A DNA stretch of 64,000 nucleotides. It comes from Fulvia fulva (lineage: Eukaryota > Ascomycota > Dothideomycetes > Mycosphaerellales > Mycosphaerellaceae). Under the pieces are notes generated by a model. The model was given only the letters and a program-made list of their open reading frames with translations, made no database searches and was not told where the DNA came from. The first letter of the stretch is position 1. The number at the start of each line of letters is the position of its first letter. Both the position numbers and the translations under genes were made by a program. This document shows, one piece after another, positions 34,327 through 47,200 of the stretch. The stretch lies in the NCBI RefSeq assembly GCF_020509005.1, contig NC_063017.1, forward strand, positions 992,001 to 1,056,000. The letters are read 5' to 3'.

Positions 34327-35459
34327 ACGTACTTTACTACCTAGCGGGCTATACTACCGAGCGGGCTACTTTTACTAAGAACTATACTACTTCTACTTTA
34401 ATTACGACGGTATCTTAATACGACGACATCCTATAGAATTATTACTAGGAGGACAATTCCTCTTTAGATTCTTTACTATCTAGCGAGTCTACTTAATAGG
34501 TACGTACGTTATGCCCCGACTCGCTATATCGCTTATAGCGTCGTAGCCTTAGTACTAGCCGAACACTATCTAGCGACTCTCTACTCACTTCCTACCTCCT
34601 AGTATCCTCTAGAGGTATTAATTGCGACGCCTTATCGAAGGTTAGAGACCCTCTAGACTGAATATACTTGCGCTTTCGTGCTTTCCGCTATATAAGGGCC
34701 TCGTTAGACTTATATAGCTTACTAATCTCGCTTCGTATAAGAGCTATCTAATACGCTATCTCTCTACTCCCTCTCTATTGCTCTATTAAACGACCTTCCT
34801 CTTTCTACTACGCCTTTCTAAACCCGTAACGACGCTCTAAGACGTATTGACACCTATTATAAACCCTATCTCGTCGAAGTTATAGGTGTCCTAGTTAAGA
34901 ATGCTATACTTCTCCTTTATATTACGTAGAAGTAAGAACTACTTCTCGATAACGTCTAGATCTTCTATTAGGGCTCGCTAACGATCGTATCTATATATTA
35001 TACAAACCTTTAGCTTACGATACCGCCTAATAAACCTGTCTGTCTAGTTAAGACTAGCGGGCTTAAGACCCTTCTCTTATAGTAATAAATTGGCTATTAC
35101 TCGTATACTAGCCTTTAATAGTAGAAAACCTCTAAGATCTAGCTCGAGTATATACTTAAGTATTACCCTCTCTTCTAGCTCTATAAGCTTCTTCGAATTA
35201 GGCTCGTAGTCACCCCGAGGAGGTCGTCTATTTAATCGATACCCTAGTATAGTTCGAGACGCGTCGTATACCTTTATAGCAAGGCGATTCGTAATTATCG
35301 CGTCGCGTTTCGTAGCCTAGACAGCTAAGGTCAGTTTGGCTACGTTTAAAGACAATATACGCTATAATAGTAGTTATATAGCTATATCTATAGAAGTGGT
35401 ATAGTTCTTAGTAAAAGTGGCCCGCTCGGTAGTATAGCCCGCTCGGTAGTAAAGTACGT
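34327..35459 (-). mobile_element. Fot1/pogo-like DNA transposon, internally deleted (1,133 bp)
   Basis: Terminal inverted repeats of about 69 bp (34327-34395 and 35391-35459) are flanked by TA on both sides, the mariner/pogo-type target duplication. Each repeat contains CTACCGAGCGGGC twice, apart from RIP changes. On the minus strand the transposase N-terminus is readable, with helix-turn-helix and CENP-B-like segments (KLIELEERVILKYIL and ANLLLQEKGLKPASLNQTD), followed by YNFDEIGF near 34861-34890. Soon after, the sequence passes to the C-terminal tail (SNEALIQRKARKRK and GSLTFDKA near 34,640). Most of the DDE catalytic domain is therefore missing; a full Fot1 is about 1.9 kb. It could only have moved with help from an intact relative. 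Confidence 0.8.
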
Positions 35460-35461
35460 TA

Positions 35462-38139
35462 TACATTTTACGGCCCGCGGACCGGTAAGTATATATACCT
35501 ACGCGTAAGCTATCCTAAGGTAACTAGGCGCGCCCTTACTTACTAGGGTAGTTAGTTATCTATACTACGTAATAGCGTATAATATCCGCGACTACCCCTA
35601 ACCCGAGATAAGTAAGTACGCTAACTATAGTAGAGGCTATAAGGCGTAGATAGGTAGGTATAGAGTAAAGAGGTAGGCGGCGGAGTAGGCGGTAGGAGCG
35701 CGCCTAGGCGTACGATAGGTAGGAGGAGAAATAGCGACCGTATTATACCGACCGAGGGTCGATACCGATAGTTTCTAGCTAGTTATAGGAGGGGGTAAGA
35801 AGAGGCGACCGAACGGCAATAGACGCCTAGTATACGGAGTAGGTCGACTAGCGCTTACCGACTCCTAAGCCTAAGCCCCTAGATAGACGCGCCTCGATAC
35901 GACGATATTCCGTACTTACGGAGGTAACGTACTCCTACTAGTAGCCCCGGTAGCGGTAGCGGCCTAACCGCGAAGATAGAACGGAGAACTATAGCTAATA
36001 CAATAGTCTTACTATAAATAATCCGCTTACCTAACTAACTATTATATAGTATAACGCTAATAAGAGTAAGGATAAGGCCTAGAAGCTACTCCTTAGCCTA
36101 CTATACCCTAGCCGGTACTATATAGTCGCTATCTAAGAGTAGTAGATAAACGGAAAGACGATACTCGTAGACCCGAGATACTACCTTATAGTATCCTAAG
36201 GTAACTAGCCGGTAGCGCGGGTCTACTTCTACGTAAGTAAAGAAATCGCGATAATAACGTAGACGACCTATACCTACTCTAGCGATATAGCCTCTCTACG
36301 CTACGCCTTACCGATAGTAAGACAGTAGCTATCTATAACGCCTATAACCCGTACTTAGTACCGGGCTCGATAGAAGACGATAGCTAGTCGGCTACCCTCT
36401 ACTAGCTCTAAGGAGCCCTCTAAGAGGACGTCGATATATATATCCTAGTCGGTAACCTTAACCTCTACTACCCGAGATAGGGAGGGGATAGCGTACTCTC
36501 GGCCTATACCGCCGCCGATATACTTATCGGCCTAATAGAAGTATCTAGCCTTAATCTAGTACTCCTAGTAGGTATAGTTACGTACTAATAGTAAAATACG
36601 ACCTAGACGCTTAACCTAACCTTCGCGACCTAATAGTTAGCCTAGCGGATAGTCTTCTATAATACGGAGCTAGAACTCGATACCGGCTACCTAGACTACC
36701 TAGCTATCCGTAAGACGTTCGATATAGTATACCTATAAGCGCTACTAGCCCTCGAACCGCGGCCCTAGTAGAAGCGTATAGACTAGAAGGAGGTTATTAA
36801 GGCCCTAAAGAAACGAATAACGGCCCTCCTACCGCCGGTACCCCTCTACTTAGAGGTAGAACTCGACGCGGTAGTAGAGAACCTATAGTAGTATATCGCG
36901 GGAGTAATCCGGGATAGGATTCCCTAAGCCCGACCCTCTAAGTACGCGTCGCTAGCCTAGTTATAGGAATACGTAGACGTAGTCCGCTCTACGGTAGCGG
37001 CGAGGCGCTAGTAGAAGGAGACGAAATAGGACGCTATATACGCCCGATACCGCCGGTTAGATAATAAGAAGAGTAGGATTATCCGGCGCTAGGGTAATAT
37101 CGCGTAGTACGACGCCGTTAGGAAAGCTATAGGAGACTAGAGTAAGGTCTAGAAGCTTACTAAGTAGGCGCGTACGAGAAAGCCGGGGACGCCGCCGCTA
37201 CTACTATAATTCCCGCCTATCTATAATAGATAAGGGATCCTCTAGGAAACCTAGTAAGGTAGAGCCGACGTATTAGTAGAAGCCTTCTTCCCTCCTCCGG
37301 TTACGGCTAAGCTCGACGATATTAAGGGCTTTATATACCTAATAGAGCTCGAGACTAGCTAAGAGGTAATAGAGGCGGAGGTACTAATAGTACTAAAAGT
37401 AGCGCTACTAGATAAGGCCTCTAGACCGGATAAGATCCCGAACCAATTCCTTAAATACTACCGCTAGACGCTCGCTCCGTACCTCGCGGGGCTATTTACG
37501 ATATACCTCCGGTAGTCCTATATACCGACCCCTTTCTAATACTCGAGTATAGTCGTCCTCCGTAAGGAGGGTAAGGCTAGATACGACGTCGGGAAGGCCT
37601 ACCGCCTAATAGCCCTACTAAGTACGATTAGGAAGGCGCTAGAGCGTATCGCGGCCGACCGTATCTCTAAGCTAGCCGAGGAGTACTAGCTCCTCCCGGC
37701 CGAGTAGATAGGAGCCCGGCTAGGGCGGTCTACTACGACGGCCCTAGAACTCGTTACGGAGTAGGTCTATATACTATAGGTAATACGCTAATAATAGTTC
37801 GCTACCCTACTATTACTCGATATCTTAGGGGCGTTTAATAAGGTCTCCTATACTAGGCTACTTTATAACCTCCGAGCGAAAGGTATGCCTAGTTAGCTCG
37901 TCGCGTTCGTCTAGTCCTTCCTTACTAACCGATCTACGAAGCTTATCCTTAGAGAGTAGCGTAAACCCTATATACGGCCTATAGAAACGGGAATCTCGTA
38001 GGGCTCTTCGCTCTCCCTAATCCTCTTCCTCTTCTTCGTCTCTATACTCCTACCGCTACTTAGAGGTAGCGCCGGCGGTACTAACTCCTATATAGGCTTT
38101 ATCGACGATACGAATATCCTAACGTATAGCGACTTAACC
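35462..38139 (+). mobile_element. 5' half of the old Tad1-like LINE (host element)
   Basis: The plus strand, read through RIP stops, encodes an endonuclease/exonuclease/phosphatase domain from about 36.0 to 36.7 kb. There the GDFN motif appears as GNLN near 36,440. The reverse transcriptase runs from about 37.4 kb, with FIDD at 38098-38109. It ends at TAACC, the target duplication of the Gypsy A LTR that follows. The reading frame continues exactly in the inverted segment that ends at 21,593. The precise 5' end is uncertain. Confidence 0.75.
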
Positions 38140-38344
38140 TATTACGACCGCTCCGTAAGTAAAGGATTCGAATCTGATTACGTGACCCCGGGTTACGTAA
38201 CCCGGATAACTAAGCTCGGCCCGATACTAACGCCTAACACCTCGGTCTTTAAGTATAGGCCTCGTTCTTAGACTCTCTTCTCTCTTTAGCTATCGACTTC
38301 GTTAATACTACACCCTTATACTCTCGTACTATAGTCTCGTAATA
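38140..38344 (+). repeat. Gypsy A 5' LTR (205 bp)
   Basis: It starts TATTACGACC and ends CGTAATA (originally TG...CA) and is preceded by TAACC. Immediately inside is CTTTAATAGCT, the primer-binding position. The E-box palindromes intact in the other copy are mutated here to TACGTG and TACGTA. Confidence 0.85.
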
Positions 38345-38355
38345 CTTTAATAGCT
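38345..38355 (+). other. Primer-binding position of Gypsy A
   Basis: CTTTAATAGCT directly follows the LTR. Its last nine bases are complementary to AGCTATTAA inside the element's own LTR (best preserved at 21642-21650 in the inverted copy; 38288-38296 here has two changes). No TGG for a tRNA 3' end is present. Confidence 0.55.
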
Positions 38356-41300
38356 TATATTAAGGACGCTACTATATTTAGCGCCGCTTAAGACTCTAGA
38401 AATCGCGATATTACGACTCCTCAAAATCTCCGACTCGTACTAGCGTAAAAGTAGCGTAGTGCTCTCTCTTTCTCCCTAGATTAAGACGCTTAGAAGGCGT
38501 ATCACTATATTATAGCTAGGCTATAGGGTACCGGTAGCCCTAGCGGCGGCGGCGGCGTAAATACTTAACGTATCGAGCGCCGCGCGCGACTAACTTAAAA
38601 CTTAGAACTTTTTACGCGATCCGATTAGTATACCTAGTCCGACGATACCGTCCTACTAGATCCCTTTACTAAGTACGCTAATAAGGAACGCGCGGTTCTC
38701 GATAGACTTCTAGAAGAGGAGGAAGGAGATAATACCTAACCTAAAATTATAGATACTTTTAACCTCGTAGTATTACTCTATAAGGGCGATATTATAGACT
38801 ACCTTAATAAGAATAGGTCAACCGACAATACTCGTAAGGACTTTACTATTAACTATATAGACTACCGCGGTCGTACCGGGATATACCGTATCCTACTCGA
38901 CTAACTACGGTTACTTAACGCGACTTAGTTTTACGACTACGTCTAGAACTAACTAGAGGCAATTGCCTACGCCCTTCGCAAACTCGAGGCTAATTACCGC
39001 CAAGCTATCCTAGATATAGCGGCGCTATATTAAGCTAACGAGCTAAATAAGAAGAAGTTTAAGGAAGTATATACCGAACTATAATATATAGAAAAGTATA
39101 AGTAGGAATATAAGTAGGACCTAGAACAAGCTAATAAGGACCTTATAAAGGCTAACTAGGACGTTACTAAGTATAGGAAGCAGGCTAATAACTAGTATAG
39201 CTCTACTAAGAGAGCCGAAAAGGAGGTCGATATATTTAAGGTTAAAGTCGCTAAACTAGAAACACTCGTACCGGACGACTCCGCCTCTACGGCTACCGAC
39301 GTAGTAGGGCTATAGTATACTATCGCTACGCTTAAATAGGATCTCGAGGAAGCTAAGCGTAGCCGCACTACCGAGAAACCTAAGGAGCGTAGCGCCCGCT
39401 CCCTCTCCGAGTTACGACGTCGACGCGGCGATAGACTAGCTAAGAAGCCCGCCGAATAACCCGCTACGAAGCCTACGCGGAAGTAACGTAAGGAGCGATT
39501 CGCTAATAACTCCTCCGACCCCGATTCCTCCGACTCGTCCTTAGACTCTAATTCCGATTTCGAAGAGCGTCCGCGCCGTAAGAGTAAGGGTAAGGACAAG
39601 AGATCGAGAAAGAGATAAGAGACCGTTATCGTCGACGACGACGACTTCGAGATTATAGATAGTAGCGTAGATATCGTACGCTATAACCTAACTATAGTAG
39701 AAGACTTTAAGACGAGTTTCCGTATCGAAGTACCTAAGCCTAAATTCTTAGGAGAGAATATAGGTAGTAAAGACTCGCCGACACTTAATAAGTAGACTAC
39801 TTAACTCGGTAATAAGCTTACCGCTTCTATCTTTTAGGACGTACTATCCGCTCTACGTTTCGTATAAGAAACTACTATAGGGTTAGTATACTCTATACTC
39901 TATAACTATATTCCCTAGAAGATCGTCTTCTCTAAGGTTCCCTCCGCGAGCCGGCTATTTAAGAGCGTAAGGAAATACCTACGTTTCCTAGATAAGAACT
40001 TCGGCGACTATAATCCCGAGGGCACCGCGCGTAATAATATAGACGCGCTTAAGATAGTAGAGAATAACAAGTTCTCCAAGTTCTATACTAAGTTCTAACG
40101 TAAGCGCGCCTAGCTCTTATAAGGCGCGAGCCGTAAGTACGAGGTTATCGAGCTTAAGAAGAAGCTAAGCTTTAAGTACCGTAATCTACTAGTCGTACTA
40201 CCTAACGCGAAGTCGGTTAAGGAGCTTACTTAGTAATACTACCGCCTAGAGAGCGAGCTAGCTTAACTTAAATACGACCTACTACGTACTAAGAACAACG
40301 AGAAGAAGGACAAGAAGACGACTATACCTAAGGGTAACGGTACGGTATCGGTACCTCCTATAGTAGGGTAGATTATACTACCGGTACTCCCTTTAGATAA
40401 CGGTATACCTCTCGGCCGCTCTCCTTATACTAATTAGCCGCTCCTTCCGTAGAAGGACCGCCCTAATTAGTATAAGAACCTTATATAACTTACTAAAGAT
40501 TAGCGTACTTAGATTATCGCTAGCGGTAGCTACCTACGCTACCGGGGTACTAGCTACGTCTTAGGCGCCGCCGGCTACCTACTTAAGCTATACGAGCGTC
40601 CTAAGAAGAAGGCTAACAATAACGGCCTTACGGTTACTAAAGTACCGGCGGGAAATACCTAAGCTATTATTTAAGCGTAATAGATAATAGTCCGCCTTAG
40701 GAAGTCTTATACTAGAACTAATACCCTTACGAACCTTATAAATATACCCGTACCGTATAGGCGTTTTCCTTATAAGCCCGAGCGAGCACGCCCTCTTCTA
40801 TAGAAGTAGATAAAGGACCCGAAGTCTCGCATTACTTTAAAGTAGAGGATAGGGCAAATAGAATATATATATATACCTTCCTTAATAATAGTACTAACTC
40901 TAAACTCGTAAACACTTCCTTTACGTAAAAACCCAGATTCCCGCTCTACGATATTAAGCCCTTTACGCTAGGCCTAGGTAATAGCTCGTAAGTACTAACA
41001 ATTATTACTAAAGCTATGAATATTGAACTGAACCTTTAAGGCTATATCGAGACGGTTAACTACCTAGTTACCGATACCTACTACAATATAGTCCTTAGCC
41101 TTAGATAGTACGCGAAGTATAGCCCTTATAAAGACTAGAAGCGAAGCGTGCTTACCTTTAACGACGTTAACTATTAGAATTACTCTCTCTATAAGAACGT
41201 TAGCCTACTAGTAACGTTACCTATCTCCGAGTTACTACTAACGCCGGTACCCGACTACGATAGCCTTAAGTGACCTAATATCCGCGATATACCGGTCCCT

Positions 41301-41799
41301 TAGCCCCTCGAAGTTAGCGCCGAAAGAGTTAGGGCTAGGTATAGAGACGATATTAAGTAGATCAACTTATACGAACTCCGGAGACTCTATCGTATAAGAG
41401 GTACGGAAGTATATACTATATAGATTAACCTACGCGAAGTATATACGGCTAAGAGCGCGGCCGATCTAGTTATAGTATAAGCGTTAGGGCTTTATACTAT
41501 AATAGTACGAAAGGTTATAGGCAGTAACGCTATATTTACGTACGCTATATATATTAAAGATAGCTACTATAGAACGCTCCGTTATTAATAGGAGTACTAG
41601 GTAGAAGCCTACGCGATAAACATAGCTAATTATAACATATTTATAGAAAAGCTATACCGGAAGTAGAAGGACCCCGACGTACTTAGTAAGCTACCGGCTA
41701 TATATTATTATTAGTAAGCTCTATTCTTAAAGTTAGAGTTAGATAAGCTACTACCTTATCGCTCTAGCCTAGATTATAAGATTAAGCTAAAGAAGGATA

Positions 41800-43160
41800 C
41801 TCGGCTACCGTTTAAGCGGCCCTATTCGATTTCGAATAGAGAGTTAGAAGTAGTAAAAGCTTAGGTAGATAACTAACTTTAGAAAGGTAATATCTAACGT
41901 AGTAACTTACCTATAGTATTACCGGTAATTATCGTACGTAAACTAGGTAGTAGACTACGCGTCTATATCGACTACCGCGCCCTAAACGCTATTACTATAA
42001 AATCGAGGTACCCTATCCTACTTATTTAAGATACCCTTAACCGGATTAGTAGTAAGAAGTACTTTACTAAGCTCGATATAATCGCTACCTTTAATCGTTT
42101 ACGTATCGCGGAAGGGGACGAGTAGAAAACGGGACTTACTACGCGCTACGGTCAATTCGAATATCTAGTAATACCCTTTAGTCTCTATAATATACCCGGT
42201 ACCTTCTAGTTATATATTAATAACGCGCTCCGAGAGTACCTAGACGATCTTACCTCCGCGTACCTCGATAACGTACTTATATTTAGCGATACCCTAGAGG
42301 AGTATAACGTTTATGTCGAGAAGGTTATAGCGAAGCTATAGGAGGTAGGACTTTAACTCGATATTAATAAGTACGAGTTTTACGTCTAAGAGACGAAGTA
42401 CCTTGGCTTAATTATAGGCGCGGACGGCATTAAGATAGATAAGGACAAGATCGCCGTAATCTAAGAATAGGAGACCCCTCGTAACCTAATAGATATTCTG
42501 TCCTTCCTTAGCTTTTATAACTTCTATAGGCGGTTTATTCGTAACTACTTAGGCATCGCCTACCTAATAATATAGCTTACTAAGAAAGACGTACTATAGG
42601 TATAGGGTAACGAATATTAGAACGCTTTTGAACGCATAAAATAAGTATTTACTAAGGACGATATTATGCTCGTACATTTCGTACCCGGGCGAAAAATGAA
42701 GCTCGAAACGGATACGTCGGACTTCGTCACTACTATAGTAATGTCGTAGCGAGGAGAAGACAGTATATAGCGCCTAGTAGCTTTTATATCTAAGAAGATA
42801 TCGCGGTAAGAATATAACTACAATATCTATAATAAGGAACTACTCGCTATTATAAAAGCCTTTAAGGAATAGAAGCTAGAGCTTAGGTCTAGAGACATTA
42901 ATAGAGATAAGGCCAACTTCGAAAACCTTACCGACGAAAGCGGTAAGCTAATCCTAGTATACTCCGATTATAAGAACCTTAAATAGTTCACGAGTACTAA
43001 GGTCCTAAATGAACACTAGGTACGTTAGTCCGAGTTCTTATCGTAGTTCTACTTTAAGATTGTCTATATCCCTAGTAAGACGAATGTCAAACCTAATACT
43101 CTAATACGGCGGCTATAGGACGTCCCTATAAACAATAACGACCTACGAAGATAGTATTAA
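41800..43160 (+). pseudogene. Gypsy A reverse transcriptase and RNase H
   Basis: The polymerase box YLDNVLIFSD lies at 42261-42290. The RNase H start, with KLETDTSDF, is near 42,700. Stops at former CAG, CAA and TGG codons are frequent. The order RT then RNase H, with the integrase on the next segment, defines a Gypsy/Metaviridae-type pol. Confidence 0.75.
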
Positions 43161-43199
43161 GAATAGACGTTACTACCTAAGTACTAATTCCTTAACATC

Positions 43200-43349
43200 T
43201 ATTACGGGTAGTGATCTATAAGACGATAGTATAGGGTTGCCGTAAAACAAGCGTTGTTTAGTAAGGCTACGAAAGAGAAGCGCGAAGCGCGCGAGATATA
43301 TAAGGAAGCGCTAAGGCGCGCGACGTCACGGTAGTAGTGAACCGTGACA
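43200..43349 (-). repeat. Gypsy B 3' LTR (150 bp)
   Basis: It aligns without gaps to 55389-55538. The five differences are C/T or G/A changes. The inner neighbour is the polypurine tract, seen as GTACCCCCCCTTT on the plus strand. Confidence 0.9.
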
Positions 43350-45009
43350 GTACCCCCCCTTTAGATCGCTGTTTGTCCTCGGACGGCTCTGTCACTATAG
43401 TAGTATATCTACGAAAACTATATCATCCTCTAGTCCACCTTGTCTAGCTTAAGCACTATCTCAACTTTTAATATTCGTACTCGTATTAAGTATTATCGAG
43501 CGGCAGTCCTCTATTTACCGCGGCTACTAATCGATCTCTACGCCAAAACACGACATATTCGAAAGCTCTTATTAAGGCTATTCTAACGATATAAAAAGCA
43601 GGCCACTGCCCCTAGGACTAAGGGAGTTCTACCTCATTTAATCTGGACAGCTTGAAGCTCTCTTCACCCTGTTTCTTCAGCTCTAAACGCCGCGGAGGTG
43701 CCTAGCTACATTAGGCAACTCCTAGGCAATAGTAGCCTAGGCTACGGCACTAACGGCGCCTACGGCCCTATAGGCGAAGCCCCCTAAGACAACTAGTAGC
43801 AACTTATAGAGGACGTAAAAAGCATAGAAACTAACGATCAGCTCCCTTACCGGTCTCTATAGGTAATAATCACTTAGCTACGCACGGCGCTTATACTGTC
43901 GTATTACCGAGGGTAACAAGAAATAAGGACGACGTCCTAGGCGATTAGTAAGGCCACCCGGAATCAACACCCCTATAGCTAGGTATCGGTCGCGGCATCG
44001 ATACTAGGCCCCCGCCTAACGTACGATATAGTTACGATCCGTATTGTAGTAAAGGAAGACTAGGCCGAAGTTACGAAGCTATCGAACAAGGAGCTCGCCT
44101 AACGAATTAACTAACTAGGGGTGGTCGTAGTGAACTAATAGTCTAACGGCACTCTATAGATCTATACTAGCTCTACTACTGCTAGGAGGCACCTAGAGGC
44201 ATAGCTATAGTAGGCATCTAAGGTTACGGCATTAGCGAAGGTCTTAACGAAACAATTTACGATCCTAGTCTACGACATGCCTAAGGAGTTTGACCTAACC
44301 AACTAGGGTCACCTACGCGCTCTCTAAGAGGACAACCCGGTCACTCTTAACTCTCTAATCTAGAAGGCGACTTGGCTCTATAGGAAATGGCCAGAAGGCA
44401 AGAAGGCCTCGGCGCTAATAGTATAGCTACAAGACGCGAAAGCGGCGGATCTAGCGATAGAACAAGGCCTAGTCTAGCAATATAGCCTTAAGACAGTAGA
44501 AAAGCACTCCTTATCCTTTCGTGTCCTCTAATACTTCAAATGCTAACAGTATAGACACCAAACCTATACGTGCACAAACAAGTAGGCCTGCTCGAACTGT
44601 GTAGGAGACTATATATCTAGGGACTATATATCGACTACGAGACGGTACGCGAACTGTCCGGGGCACTACCTATCGTATAGTACGGAATGCCTATAGCGGA
44701 AACTAGCGAAAAACAAGGCAATCACAAACAGAACCGTCGCCCTAAGATTCTACGGCGACCGTAAGGCTAGCCTATACCGGAACTAACTAGCGGCGGTCGG
44801 GTATAAGCGCCCTAGGGCCGAGAACGATGTAAAGGATACGTAGCCTAGGGCGTACGGGAGGCCACGTGCTCTACTAGCTACGGCGAGGGAATCTAACTAG
44901 GCCCGGCTCCCCTTTAGTATATAGCCGATAGGCGTAGACTAGGACGTATAGGGCAGTAGGACATAGGACGATATAGAGGAAATGATTGTCGATGCCGATG
45001 ACTAGCCTC

Positions 45010-45690
45010 GACACGCTTAGCATTATCTAGTATAACGTCAACTATAGCAAGGATATAGTATAGAACCATTTCCTATACGAGGCGGACCCGCGCGTCTACT
45101 ACGTCCTTATAATCTAGGAGCTATAGATTAACCCGTACTATAAGAGACTAACGACCTATAAGTTACTAGGCTATACGACATGCCTACGAGGCGACGGCAG
45201 ACCCCGTACGTGCTTCTATATCAGCAAGGACATACTAGAATCCGACTAGGAGGTAGTGTACTACGTAGACGAAGAAGGCGGGGGCGATATTACCTCCCTC
45301 TACGTAGGTAGCACCTAGATACACAACCTATATATACAACCGCTAGCCTCGAGGTCTAGCCGCGACCTAGGGGTCTATAGACACCTAGACAGTGCGCTTA
45401 AGAGACAAGGGTGCCACATCGTAGTAGGAGACTTCAACATATACTACCCTTCCTAGGAAAGCCTTATATAGCCGTACCCTATAGCCGACGAAGTACTCGA
45501 CTTGATAGCGAGTAACGTAATTGCCCTTAATACCCCGAAGGACCTAGGCACCTAGAAGAGAGGGGGACTCTAAGGCACGATCGACCTCTCCTAGATCTCC
45601 GATAGCTACTACTATACGGTAACCTACTATAGGATCGAATATGAACTCGAGGCGTCGTTAGACTATATACTAGTTAGGACCTCTATTACG
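45010..45690 (+). pseudogene. LINE endonuclease domain (in Gypsy B)
   Basis: This is an AP-endonuclease-like domain that nicks the target DNA. Conserved signs are QYNVN at its start, IIQELQINPY and VVGDFNIYYP. RIP stops interrupt it. Confidence 0.65.
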
Positions 45691-46326
45691 ACATAGATAT
45701 AACGTATACTAGCGAGAACCCCTAAGCCAAACTAGGGAAAGGCCTACTAGGCCAACATCTAGGCGTACCTCGATGACTCTAAGAGGCTAGTCTAGATCGC
45801 GTAGTAGCAATATAATAGTAAAGACGAGATAGACGAAGCAGTCTAGGGGTTGACAGACGAAATAAGAAAAGCGACCTTACTTCACGTTCCGCTTACCTAA
45901 CTAACGACATAGTCTAAACTATACTAGACGCCGGAGTGTACTACGGTAGTAAGAGAAGCAAGGAGAGCCCGCCGGGTATAGACGAGCAGCTATAGCGAGG
46001 AGGCCTAGAACGTATATAGGGAGGCATACTAACAGAAGAAAGCTATAATACGGAGGGAGAAAGCAGTCGGCTAGAGGGCTATAGTAGAAGAAATCGCCGG
46101 CAAGCTAGAGAGGATGTAGAAGCTAGCGAAATGGGCCCGACAGGACCCTATATAGGGCCCCTCCTTCTCTATCCTAGCGCTACAATCGCCTAGTGGCCCG
46201 GTTAGCGACCCCGAGGCCAAGGCGCGTCTACTAGCTAGCAAGTTCTTCCTACCCCTAGTTGAGGCTGATCTAAGCGACATAAACAGCTCTACTCCCCTAG
46301 CCCCTAGCATCGCGGTCTAATAGGAG

Positions 46327-47200
46327 GTGTCCGAGGGAGAAGTTACCGCTATACTAAGGAAGTTACCGGCGAAGAAAGCCCCGGGGCCGGATAGGATCCT
46401 AAACGAGCTACTAAAGAAGTATAGAGATCAACTAGCCCTAGCAGTTATAGCGATCTTTAACGCCTACCTACAGACCGGATACTACCCGATAGCTTTTAAA
46501 CAATCGACGACAGTAGTCCTACGTAAGCCGTAGAAGGAAGACTATACGTAGGTGAAGTCGTACCGCCTAATTGCGCTCCTTAACACTCTTAGGAAGGCGC
46601 TTGAGAAGCTAGTTATAACGAGACTCTCCGAGGCGGTAGAGGAACACTCCCTACTCCCGGACACCTAGATAGGTACGCGCCTATAGCGATCGACGCTATC
46701 CGCGATAGAACTTATCACCTCTTAGGTAAAGGCCATCTAGTATAAGAATAGGGACAAGGTGGCTTCCTTACTTAGCCTAGACATATCGGGAGCCTTCGAC
46801 TACGTGTCATACCCGCGGCTTCTCTACATCCTAAGGTCGAAAGGACTCCCTAAGTAGCTTATCAACTTCGTACGGTCCTACCTCCAAAACCGTAGTACGT
46901 CGATCCTAGTCGGCTAGTACAGAAGCCTATTTCAAGTAGTCTATACTAGAATCCCGTAAGGCTTAACGCTAGCACCTATTCTGTTCCTCTTCTTTATAGC
47001 GACGCTACTCCTAGCCCTAGAATCCCAGAACACCGCTACGAGCGGCTTCGTAGACGACACAAACATCCTAGCGTAGTCTTCCTCGACTAAGGAGAACTAT
47101 AGGCTACTAGAAGAGAAGTACAAGATCTACGAGGACTAGGCTAGGAGGCACGGGGCTCGGTTTGTCCTAGAAAAGTACAATCTAATACACTTTACGCGCC
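46327..47200 (+). pseudogene. LINE reverse transcriptase (in Gypsy B)
   Basis: The non-LTR reverse transcriptase starts with an open 68-codon run at 46327-46533 containing KAPGPDRILNELL and STTVVLRKP. The catalytic FVDD follows near 47,047. Later codons are interrupted by TAG. Confidence 0.7.

Larger units (their letters stand above)
38140..43199 (+). mobile_element. Gypsy A LTR retrotransposon, first segment
   Basis: Gypsy A begins with its 205-bp 5' LTR and runs on the plus strand. Gag spans about 38.4-40.9 kb, with a charged Lys/Glu coiled-coil region and an Asp/Ser-rich patch near 39.5 kb. Then come protease, reverse transcriptase and RNase H. At 43,199 it is interrupted by Gypsy B with target duplication ACATC. 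It resumes at 55,544-55,599, is interrupted by the Copia element (ATCCG), resumes at 61,226-62,925, and is finally cut by Gypsy C. Its last part is the inverted segment 21594-21940. The summed length is about 7.2 kb. It is almost completely RIP-mutated. Confidence 0.85.

Noticed and set aside
39192..39599. Minus-strand open frame of 135 codons rich in Ser, Arg and Glu
   Set aside because: It lies antisense inside Gypsy A gag. Its length comes from the CG- and TA-biased composition, and it shows no domain or start context.
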